Shown here piece by piece: positions 1-8,129 of a stretch of DNA of 64,000 nucleotides; the stretch's first letter is position 1; each line of letters opens with the position of its first letter. Source of the stretch: Platynereis dumerilii (Eukaryota > Annelida > Polychaeta > Phyllodocida > Nereididae); contig JAPTHN010000011.1 in assembly GCA_026936325.1 (NCBI GenBank), positions 2,237,001 to 2,301,000 on the forward strand, in the 5' to 3' direction. Below the pieces are notes generated by a model that had not been told where the DNA came from, did no database searches, and saw only the letters and a program-made list of their open reading frames with translations. The position numbers and the translations under genes are program-made.

Positions 1-745
1 CAAGGCAGTGTTGATGCACATTTCCAATTTGCAAGCTTTGGTTCTTGCATCATAGTCTTTCAACTTGTCTGTCTTTATAAGTTAGTCGTATTGTGTAATA
101 TTATGTGAATTAAGAGAACCTCAAACAGGATTGTACGTCTCAAGTTTTAAAGTTTTTGTTTTAATTTATTTTTAGCCGTATTTACACGGTTATTTATTGG
201 TATGAAACTTATAAATACTACAGTTTATAGAGTTTAAAACTTCGGATTAAATAATATTATATTCCATGGCATTGAACTGGATATTCAGCTATTCTTTGCA
301 GTTCACTGACCCAGTGACCCTGCAGGCCTGAGTGACATGAGCTGATCATTGGTCTGATTCTCTGATATGATCAGTAAGGTTTTTTTGCACACTTTATGCA
401 CCAGGGGCGCTGTATTGCAGCTGTAGCAACTCCTGTCTGGTTGTTTGTTTACATGTTTTTCACTTGGAAGAAAATGGAGTTCCTGGAAAAAGTGAAACTG
501 CAATAGCTTGTAAGTATTGGTGTTTTAAGAGTTATTTAACAACTTTTAAAGTGTAGCTTAGTTGCTCTGAGAACCAGGCTAAGTATAGTAACCATTTGCA
601 TGACTTGTTGAGAACAAAGTACATGCAAAGTACTCAATATGATTGATTTATCAAGACATAACTTGGAAGTAGAAGCTAAAGAAGGTTATTAGACAAGCTA
701 TGCAACAAACAATGTACACTAATATATTGCATTGCCATTGCATTG

Positions 746-1127
746 TCAAGTTTGTTGAAATGAAAGCACTGTTAGACCCTCGAGGAACCACCCGCGAAAG
801 AGGCAAAAACTTGGGTGTCGAGGTGAATGACTGCTTGTGCGAAGTTTATCATTCAAATCTGTGGACCATTCAGTAATATCACCATCAGTTGCATCAAACA
901 GGTATTCATCGCTTTCAACCAACAGCAATGCATTGGATTGTTTACATTTAACAGTATTTGCATGTCTAGCTTCCCCGTAAAGCTTGTCAATGTAGTTAAC
1001 TTGCCATGCACGTAGCATGTAGGTAATATTGCCGTCACTCCTTTTGTCTTGATTGAGATCTATGTCTGTATTGACACTAATGTCAATAATAGACTGTCTG
1101 TTTATTGTTTCAGGATTGGCTGCAGAC
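746..1127 (-). other. Unassigned minus-strand open frame over the zinc-finger 5' intron
   Basis: About 125 codons are open on the minus strand, with a possible ATG at 1018. The translation (for example AWQVNYIDKLYGEARHAN and LLLVESDEYLFDATDGD) has a balanced, protein-like composition rather than the skew of a repeat. It lies almost wholly in the presumed 5' intron of the plus-strand gene. I recognise no family. It could be an exon of an antisense gene, a decayed mobile-element frame, or chance. Confidence 0.25.
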
Positions 1128-1181
1128 TACTTTGAAAAGGTTCTGGAATAATTTCGAGGACTTAACATCTATTCCTTTGCA
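1114..1181 (+). other. 5' untranslated part of the zinc-finger coding exon
   Basis: A good splice acceptor (TTTATTGTTTCAG) ends at 1113. The sequence from 1114 has an in-frame TAA before the ATG at 1182, so it is non-coding. A donor (AGCTT/GTAAGT) with exon end at 509 could supply the upstream non-coding exon, giving an intron of about 600 bp. The transcription start is not visible. Confidence 0.5.
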
Positions 1182-3926
1182 ATGGAAGATCATGTTGCTA
1201 TGGAAAGTCCTATAGTCGCGATGGAAGGTCCTATGAATACAGTGGATAGTCCTGTGAACACGATGGATAGTACTGTGCTTACAACGGATAGTCAAATGGT
1301 TACAATGCAGATTCCTGAGGTTGCGATGGAGAGTCAAATGGTTGCAATGGATAGTCCTGTGGTTGCGATGGATAGTCAAATGATTGCAATGGATAGTCCT
1401 ACGGTTGTCATGGATAGTCAAGTTGTTGCAACAGATAGTCAAAATATTGTAATGGATAGTCCTGTGGTTGCAATGGATAGTCAAGTTGTCGCAATGGAAA
1501 GTCAAATGGTTGTGATGGATAGACCTGTGAATGGAATGGATAGTGCCATGGTTGCAATGAATAGTCCTGTCTTTGCAATGGATAGCGCTACGGTGACAAG
1601 GGATAGACAAAGTGTTGCAATGTATAGTGGCGTGGATGAAATGGATAGTCCTATTAATAGAATGGATAGTCAAAATGCCTCTATCATTAGATTTGTGGAC
1701 GAAACGGACAAGGAATGCCCAGACTCTGCTGAGCAATTCAGTGCATGTCATAGTGCAATTGCAGCACTGAGCGATACAGCAGAAGGTCACAATATCACAA
1801 ATGCAAATAATGCAATTAACGGTGATTCACAAATTGGAGTTGTGACGCCTATTAAAATCAAAATTGAAATACAGAATGGCGAATATGAGGATGAAAAGGA
1901 TCAAGATATGACACAAACTATTATAACAGTTCAACTCATCAAAAAAGAAGTTGAGGACGATGACGAATTTGAAAATGTAAATGAACAAGAGCATAATCAA
2001 GAAAAGACACAGGCTGTCGTTGAACCTGTCAAAACGAAAAAAGGTGGTCGACCTAAGTCAACATGTCTGAGTGATAGACCAAGGACACTGGGTATTGTTA
2101 CACCTGTTGAAACTAAAAAATGTATCGCGAGAAAGGAACAAAAGAAACGAGACGTTGTTAAATCTGTTGAAACGAAAAAGAGTGTGAGGAAGGATAGACA
2201 AAGAACTCCAGCTAATGACACCACTGCTAGAACTAAAAAACGAGTTTTGAGAAAACCACAAATAACACAAGACATTAATACACCTGCCGTATCGAAAAAA
2301 CGTGCCAAGAGGGATCAACCAAAGACACAGGCTAATATCAGACCTGTTGAAACTAAGAAGCTTGTTGTGAAGAAACAACAGAAGCCAGACGACAAAGTAA
2401 AACCTCTCGAAACGAAGAAACGTGACAAAAGGGATCAACGAAAGACATTGGTTCTGTCTGTTAATACGAAGAAACGTGTGAAGAAGGATGAGCAAGCTGT
2501 TGTTAGAGCCGTCAAACTGAAAAAAGCAGTCACCAGAGATCAAAGAAAAACAAGGGCTACTAGTACTCCAGCAGAAACTAAAATGGAGGATAGCATCACT
2601 GATCAACGTGAGACGCAAGTTGTCAAAACTAAGAAATGTGTTAAGAAGAATCGCCAAGCTGTTGTTAAAACAAAACAAGCTGTTGCTAAAATCGTAAAAA
2701 AGAAAAAAGCTGTTGCTAAAACGAAAAAAGTTGTCAAAACCTTTAAAATAAAAAAGGGTGTCTCTGGGGAGAAGCAGAAGACAGGAATGGAGGATAGCGT
2801 AACAAGCGATAACCAAAAGACGGAAGTAAAAGACTCGAATGAAGAAAATGGATCGAGCGGAGATGCTGAGTCCGGATCCATGCCAGATGTGTTTATCTGT
2901 AATGTGTGTGGAAAAACCTACTACGATCAGCGGAAGTTTAACAGACATCGAGGGAATAATGACCATCCCTATCCCTGTCGGGACTGCACCAAGGTCTTCT
3001 GCAATAAGGAACGTCTGATGATTCACGCACAGTTGATGCACACGGCTAATGACCAACGTCTTCCTTGCCCCCACTGTGACAAGACTTTTGGAAACAGGAA
3101 AAATCTGAAAATACACTTAGTTATGCATTCTCCTGAAGACCCCGTGAAGTGCAAAGTGTGTGGGGATACTGTGTTGGGTCAGAAACGTCTGAATATTCAC
3201 ATCGCAGAATTCCACAAAGAGAAATCGCATGTGTGTTCGGTTTGTGGAGAACCATTCCAGTTTGAGAGCCTTCTAAAGAGACACATGCACAAACATACAA
3301 CCGGCAATACTTTCTTGTGCTCTGAGTGTGGAAAATCGTACAAATACAAAGACAAGCTCGTTCTGCACTTGAAGACTCATGACGACACAGCTGAAAATAC
3401 GACGATGCCGTGCCCCGTTTGCAACAAGATCTGCCCGAACAAGGCCTCTCTGAAGCGACACATGACGTCCCACAGCGAAGAACGCCCGTTTCAGTGCGTC
3501 ACCTGCGGGATGACGTCCAAGTCGAGGGGAGACCTGAAGGTGCACGAGCGGACCCATACCAAGAACTTCCCGTACAAATGCGAGATGTGTGACAAGTCCT
3601 TCAACCTGGCCGGCAACCTGAAGAGACACCAAGTGGTGCACACTGGAGTCAAGCCTTACACTTGCGCTCAGTGCCACAAGACGTTTGCTCAGATCAACTC
3701 CCTGAGAGCTCACGAGAGGATACACTCGGGAGAACGGCCCTTCGGCTGCAACTTCTGCGATCAACGGTTCGTCCAGAAGAGCAACCTCAAGTCACATATG
3801 AGGAGCAAGCACGGAACAAACAATTTGACAGATAAGCCTTTCAAAGTAGAGGACAGTCCTTTTACAGTAGAGGACAGTCCTCAAGTCATGGTAACTGATG
3901 TGCCGCAGGCCAATGGAAGTAACTGA
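1182..3926 (+). CDS. C2H2 zinc-finger protein with N-terminal heptad repeats, 914 aa
   Basis: This is a probable sequence-specific DNA-binding nuclear protein. Residues 573-877 hold eleven C2H2 fingers in tandem, each with two Cys, a 12-residue spacer and two His; the first is CNVCGKTYYDQRKF...H and the last ends HMRSKH. Only the last few fingers are joined by TGE(K/R)P-like linkers. Residues 7-167 are 23 copies of a degenerate 7-residue repeat of the type MDSPVVA/MDSQMVA. A KKGGRPKS stretch near residue 286 resembles an AT-hook core. Residues about 280-545 are a very Lys-rich degenerate repeat around the words ETKK, VKTKK and RDQRKTQ, suggesting nuclear localisation or non-specific DNA contact. 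The start is set by an in-frame stop in the upstream exon sequence. The coding region is uninterrupted in one exon and ends in TGA. No vertebrate orthologue is claimed because arrays of this kind evolve quickly. Confidence 0.93.
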   Translation: MEDHVAMESPIVAMEGPMNTVDSPVNTMDSTVLTTDSQMVTMQIPEVAMESQMVAMDSPVVAMDSQMIAMDSPTVVMDSQVVATDSQNIVMDSPVVAMDSQVVAMESQMVVMDRPVNGMDSAMVAMNSPVFAMDSATVTRDRQSVAMYSGVDEMDSPINRMDSQNASIIRFVDETDKECPDSAEQFSACHSAIAALSDTAEGHNITNANNAINGDSQIGVVTPIKIKIEIQNGEYEDEKDQDMTQTIITVQLIKKEVEDDDEFENVNEQEHNQEKTQAVVEPVKTKKGGRPKSTCLSDRPRTLGIVTPVETKKCIARKEQKKRDVVKSVETKKSVRKDRQRTPANDTTARTKKRVLRKPQITQDINTPAVSKKRAKRDQPKTQANIRPVETKKLVVKKQQKPDDKVKPLETKKRDKRDQRKTLVLSVNTKKRVKKDEQAVVRAVKLKKAVTRDQRKTRATSTPAETKMEDSITDQRETQVVKTKKCVKKNRQAVVKTKQAVAKIVKKKKAVAKTKKVVKTFKIKKGVSGEKQKTGMEDSVTSDNQKTEVKDSNEENGSSGDAESGSMPDVFICNVCGKTYYDQRKFNRHRGNNDHPYPCRDCTKVFCNKERLMIHAQLMHTANDQRLPCPHCDKTFGNRKNLKIHLVMHSPEDPVKCKVCGDTVLGQKRLNIHIAEFHKEKSHVCSVCGEPFQFESLLKRHMHKHTTGNTFLCSECGKSYKYKDKLVLHLKTHDDTAENTTMPCPVCNKICPNKASLKRHMTSHSEERPFQCVTCGMTSKSRGDLKVHERTHTKNFPYKCEMCDKSFNLAGNLKRHQVVHTGVKPYTCAQCHKTFAQINSLRAHERIHSGERPFGCNFCDQRFVQKSNLKSHMRSKHGTNNLTDKPFKVEDSPFTVEDSPQVMVTDVPQANGSN

Positions 3927-4388
3927 CAGGCTTGCAAGTAACCTGGCCCAATACTGGATTGAAAATCCTGAAATTCAAGATTTATTGAATTTTTGTAAAA
4001 GATTGCATGAATATGTCATCTTCTCTTCAATATTTGTGGCTGCTTTTTTGTTAAACATCAAATTTAAACTTCAGTGCTTTGTTGGCCTGAAAAAAGGTTT
4101 TAATGGAATGCATTATAAAATTTATATTACATGGATAAATGTTGAAAGTATTTATTTTGATGTATCTGTATCAAATACAAAGCCTTACACTATTCTTGTA
4201 CATTGCAAATATTGCAAATCAATATAGATGTATCTGTACGATATAGATTTAAAGTTTTTATTTTTAATTCACAGTAATTCACTTACAATTATTCTTGGAA
4301 GAAGACATGGCTTAGGCCTGTATATATATTTATTTTGCTCGGAGGCCATTGGTTACGCCTTTATACTTGGATTTCTCTTTCGGAAATT

Positions 4389-4394
4389 AATAAA
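4389..4394 (+). other. Poly(A) signal AATAAA of the zinc-finger gene
   Basis: Canonical AATAAA 463 nt after the TGA stop, giving a 3' UTR of roughly 0.5 kb. The UTR is AT-rich and contains no other long frame. Confidence 0.6.
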
Positions 4395-4419
4395 GTATAT
4401 ATCTTATCTTTAATATTGT

Positions 4420-4696
4420 TTACCATTGGCTTGTTGACTCTTGGTGACACTTTGGTTGAGGCGCATTTTTAGTGGTTCTATGTTTTTTTGACGGATTACA
4501 GCTTTGTGATTTGAGTCTGATCTTTTTGAATTTAAAGAAAGACAATCTTTTGAAAGAGGGTCTTTTAATAATAATATCGATTTCTTTAGCGCCATCCAGG
4601 GTTGAAATTCTCTGTCGCACAGGTGTTGACATGAATTCATGCCTTGGTGCTTTGACAGTTTTGTCAATTTTTAGACTGGGCCCACATTACAACTAG
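4420..4696 (-). CDS. Possible terminal coding exon, unknown gene
   Basis: A minus-strand frame of roughly 90 codons ends at a TAA (4420-4422), tail to tail with the zinc-finger gene. The translation is basic near its end (FKRLSFFKFKKIRLKSQ) and includes HEFMSTPVRQRISTL. An AG acceptor is present (GGGCCCAG) but lacks a pyrimidine tract. It could belong to the gene starting at 5379, but no connecting exon was found and the phases do not join directly. It may also be chance. Confidence 0.25.
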
Positions 4697-5289
4697 GGCT
4701 TATGTGACAGGCTCATGCATGTCAGACTGGCAAAAATCAAACTACCATGGCTCTCATAATTGCATCATTCATCAAAATGATGAAGTCCTTGCAATGCTTT
4801 TAACCTAGGCCTATCAGCGCAGGCCTTAAAATATAGACACCCTCCTCGTTTAAAGATGCCGAAAACAACCGGGGTCAGGATGCAACTGCCAGGCGCAGTC
4901 TCCTTCAATACAATGTAGGCCTACAAGCATTTGGCTTCCATGACCATCCATGTAGTGTTGTGCCTTTGATACGGAGTTCGTAATTAACCTACAGTCTCGG
5001 TCTGTCCCATTTCCAGAAAGGGCGGCCGATTTCAATAATAGAACAAAACATTACGAAAATGTGATGAATAAATTACAAATTGGCAGTTCTACATCAGAAT
5101 ATCTGTATTTCTACTGTGTGGACGGTAGATGAGGAGAAATCAGATCAAGCACAAATTCGCATGTTGTGGGGACAAACTTTAGAAAACAAATTCAAGGCTA
5201 AAAAAAAGTTGGAATGAATGCAATATCTGACTGAGCAGCTGAAACAGTGCTCAGTGTCACTGACAGTAAGTTTTATGAATGAAACTTAC

Positions 5290-5379
5290 CCTTGCAATAT
5301 TCTGTCCTTGAAAGGAGTCCACACAATTCACAAATATCCTCTTCGTTTCTGATTTTTCGTCTCCTGCTTGGCTTGCCAT
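5290..5379 (-). CDS. First coding exon of an adenylate kinase 7-like gene (partial)
   Basis: Thirty codons run from ATG (5379) to a strong donor (AGG/GTAAGT). Residues 14-30 read RIFVNCVDSFQGQNIAR. From memory, the N-terminus of vertebrate adenylate kinase 7, a cilium- and flagellum-associated enzyme with an NAD-binding-like N-terminal region, reads RVFINLLDSYSSGNIGK. The agreement covers the F-[IV]-N-x2-DS-[FY]-x3-NI core. No further exon is recognisable at lower coordinates in the window, so the rest would lie across and beyond the oppositely oriented zinc-finger gene, or this is an orphaned exon. The identification rests on one short segment. Confidence 0.45.
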
Positions 5380-5439
5380 GGTTTCTGTTGGAAGATTTCA
5401 CTCAAAATAGCAGACAGCCACAAAATATTGTTGACACTG

Positions 5440-5540
5440 AGCGATATTTTGGCGTGGTTGTCAAGGTGATGACGTCGCCGCCAGGTGCGCTCTGCGACCC
5501 TGGCCGTCTAGTGGCGGGATTAGGAAGCATTGGATCCCAG
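5440..5540 (-). promoter_or_regulatory. GC-rich upstream region with CRE-like TGACGTCG
   Basis: Sixty to 160 bp upstream of the ATG at 5379 there is a GC-rich patch in otherwise AT-rich DNA. It carries GATGACGTCGCCGCC, a CREB/ATF-type core. The position fits a promoter or 5' UTR of the AK7-like gene. This is inference only. Confidence 0.3.
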
Positions 5541-6240
5541 GTGAGAGATTATCTCCAGAGAAATACTTATATTTCTCTGATCATCTCTGCCTGCTTTGGT
5601 GATCTACGGTACCAAGACTGGATTAAGCCTTGATGCTACCCTAAGCTTAAAAAGTCTGATCATTAGAATTCGGTACCTCTATCCAAATAAAATTAATCAT
5701 TCAGTGCACTAGTGGATTAAATGATTTAGTTTTTTCACAATTTAGATTAATTTGTTTTTGAAACTCCATGTTTGGTATTGTTAGAATCGGCTTGAAAAGA
5801 GGATTAAATATTTAATTTTTTTTTTTTTTTTTAAGCATAGGCCTAAAGATGATTAAAGTTGTTGCCAGTTTTTTAATGAGGGATTAAAATGGTTTGTGGT
5901 TTTGGCGTTGGTTTCTGGATTAGAATGGTTCTGGTTTTCAAAATTGCCATGGCTCATCCGTATGTAAAAGTCGATTGAGTACCTTAAACTTTAAAATTTG
6001 GTGCTGTTTCATGATCAGACTTTTTTTTTTCACATTAAATTTTATTTTATTTTTTTTAAATAATTTGATCAAACTACACACAAATTCATTTCTTTTTTTT
6101 TTGTTCATAGTTTCTCACAAACATGTATTTCCTGCCTGGGAATCTTGAGAAAAATTATTCCCACCAAGCTGACCACGTTTCACTGAGGTCTTTCGAACTC
6201 ATCAATTGTGTTCGCTTGCCACTTTTATACAGGCATTATT
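5540..6240. other. Non-coding stretch between the AK7-like exon and a MITE
   Basis: AT-rich DNA with poly-T runs (5817-5833, near 6020 and 6090). No exon or element is recognised. Confidence 0.5.
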
Positions 6241-6247
6241 CCTGCCG

Positions 6248-6638
6248 GGAAATTTGATATGCAAAAAGAGTGGACTTCTGCACTATGGAACTGTCCCTAT
6301 ACAAGTCCCTGGTTGCACTGTGAAATGGCACTTCGTGACTCATGATAGCCGATGAAGCGTCATCTTCTCGCATTCAACATGGGAAACTTAGAGGGCTGTT
6401 TGATTTGTCATGATCAAGAGAAGGCCATTTGATGTGTCATCACTGATTTTACAGTAAAAATCAGATGCATAAACCTTTCGTTTGCTTGTCAACAAGCAGG
6501 ATTAGTTTCCACAAATCAAATTAACATTGAAAGTATTGTGTATGATCCGTATGACCCCGACAAATCATCAGCATGATGACATACGAGTGCCATTTTCACA
6601 GTGCAGCAGTCCACTCTTTCTGCGTATCAAATTTCCTT
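6248..6638. mobile_element. Palindromic MITE-like element
   Basis: The ends are inverted copies: GGAAATTTGATATGC at the left and the complement of GCGTATCAAATTTCC at the right. The similarity continues through AAAGAGTGGACT and GTGCCATTTTCACAGTGCA for about 70 bp per arm. The centre has a further small hairpin (CTGATTTTACAGTAAAAATCAG region). There is no coding capacity. It lies just downstream of the PLAT gene. The target duplication is not clear. Confidence 0.55.
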
Positions 6639-6680
6639 ACCGTAAATTAGAGCACAGACAGATTTTCACATTTGGATAAC

Positions 6681-6686
6681 TTTAAT
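6681..6686 (-). other. Candidate poly(A) signal ATTAAA of the PLAT gene
   Basis: ATTAAA on the minus strand, about 170 nt after the stop at 6855. It is a variant signal and the only nearby candidate. Confidence 0.3.
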
Positions 6687-6854
6687 TCAGTACATAACAA
6701 TTGTTTTATCACAGTCAACAAGTTGTAAAGATAGTAGATTCACTACTAGACCGATCACAGACATTCACAGATGAAGCAATCAAGTTTTATGAGTATGAGT
6801 CATCATATTGAATAACATGCACCGAATTATTTACTACAAAATTTATGTTTCATA

Positions 6855-8129
6855 TTAACGCCGCTTGTGCTTATTCTTGCTTGAGCTCAGCTTGTAAAAT
6901 GTCGTAATTGTTTTTGGTTTAAGTTGTCTTTGTATTTCTCCATCATCTTCATCAGTTGCCAGCCATCTTTCGCAAACAAAGAAATATTCATCATAGTAAG
7001 GTACTCGGTTGTGCCTCCATTCTTTATACAGTTTCTTATTACTTTTTTTATCATCATCATCACTTGAGTCATCACTGTCATCATCATCAGATTTTCTGTT
7101 TTTCCTCCCTCTTCTTTTGCTTTTTCTCTCATTTTCAGAATCGGATGAATCGTCATGCTTCGACCTTCTTTTGTTTCTTTTATGACGATACTCTTCATCT
7201 TCAGAGTCTTCTTCACTCTCTGAGTCCTGGTCCTTTTTCTTTCCTTTTCTTTTTCTTCTATCCCCATCACTCTCAGAGTCATCTCCATACTTCCCTTTTC
7301 TTCCACTTCTTCTTTTGGACTTTTTCCGGCTATCACTGTCATCTGAGTCTGATTCTGTTTCGGAATCTTTTTTTTTGCGCCTCCTTTTGCCATTGTCACT
7401 GTCGTCACTGTCTTGGTCGCTGTCTGTGACCCATTGGTCAACTCCATTATAACTGAAAAGCTTCTTCTTTTTCCCATTTATTCTCTTTCGTCTTCTTTTG
7501 TCATCATCTGAGTCATCTTTTCTGTTTTTCTTCTTTTTCTCCTTCCTTTCCTTCTCTTTCTTTTCTTCTTCTGCCTTTTTGTCTTCCTCTTCGTTACCAA
7601 TTCCAAAGAACTTGCTCATGCGTCTGCCAAGATTTTGGAACACTCCTCCTTTCTTGTCTTCTTCATTTTCCTTCTTCTTTTCATCTTCTTCGTCATCATC
7701 ATCCGATTCAGAAGAACTGCCTTTCTTCTTCTTTCTTGATTTGCTTTTACGTCTGCTTGATTTGGAACGTTCTTCATCTGAGTCTTCTTCTTCTGAATCG
7801 CTCTTTTTACCAATACCCTTTTGGTACAATCTCCTCAGTCTTCTGTCTTCATCAGAATCGATTTCTCCTTTCTTGTTTTTGGACTTTCTACGACCTCTCC
7901 TGTCATCTGCTTCTTCATCTTCTTCCTGAATGGAATGAAGACTCATGACGCTTCCACTCATGCTCGACTTCTTCATCTTTTTCTTCTTCTTCTTGTGTGC
8001 TTTCGCACCACTCAGGGGAACGTCTGTTATCTCTGAAGCCCTTCGCAATGCTTCGTCCTCTATGTGGGAGTCAAGTTCCAACATGCGCTCCCGGATTTCC
8101 TTCTCAGGGAAAAATCTTTTGACTATCAC
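6855..8129 (-). CDS. Last exon of the PLAT gene: charged insert inside PLAT3
   Basis: The exon opens at acceptor CTTCAG with VIVKRFFPEKEIRER, which continues strand GWFLAT from the previous exon. It then runs for about 370 residues of Lys/Arg blocks alternating with Ser/Asp/Glu blocks. SDSEEED-, DSDDD- and ESDSDDSD-type acidic serine clusters are ideal casein kinase 2-like sites. A short less-charged island (FQNLGRRMSKFFGIG) sits inside. The frame then returns to PLAT sequence (YFFVCERWLATDEDDGEIQRQL) and ends KNKHKRR. Open poly-Ser/Phe frames on the plus strand here are mirror images of this codon usage and are not genes. Confidence 0.88.
   Translation of the reverse strand: MIVKRFFPEKEIRERMLELDSHIEDEALRRASEITDVPLSGAKAHKKKKKKMKKSSMSGSVMSLHSIQEEDEEADDRRGRRKSKNKKGEIDSDEDRRLRRLYQKGIGKKSDSEEEDSDEERSKSSRRKSKSRKKKKGSSSESDDDDEEDEKKKENEEDKKGGVFQNLGRRMSKFFGIGNEEEDKKAEEEKKEKERKEKKKKNRKDDSDDDKRRRKRINGKKKKLFSYNGVDQWVTDSDQDSDDSDNGKRRRKKKDSETESDSDDSDSRKKSKRRSGRKGKYGDDSESDGDRRKRKGKKKDQDSESEEDSEDEEYRHKRNKRRSKHDDSSDSENERKSKRRGRKNRKSDDDDSDDSSDDDDKKSNKKLYKEWRHNRVPYYDEYFFVCERWLATDEDDGEIQRQLKPKTITTFYKLSSSKNKHKRR

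Noticed and set aside
1110-1790. 226-codon minus-strand frame, His-rich (TIHCNHRTIH repeats)
   Set aside because: It is the mirror of the 21-bp coding minisatellite of the zinc-finger gene. A 21-bp unit without stops stays open on both strands.
2058-3116. 352-codon minus-strand frame under the zinc-finger gene
   Set aside because: Phe/Leu/Ser-rich translation typical of the complement of Lys-rich codons; the plus strand has a clear protein with known domains.
6887-7936. Several Ser/Phe- and Lys/Met-rich frames over the PLAT last exon
   Set aside because: Shadow frames of the AAG/GAT/TCN-rich charged insert; only one frame joins the spliced PLAT reading.
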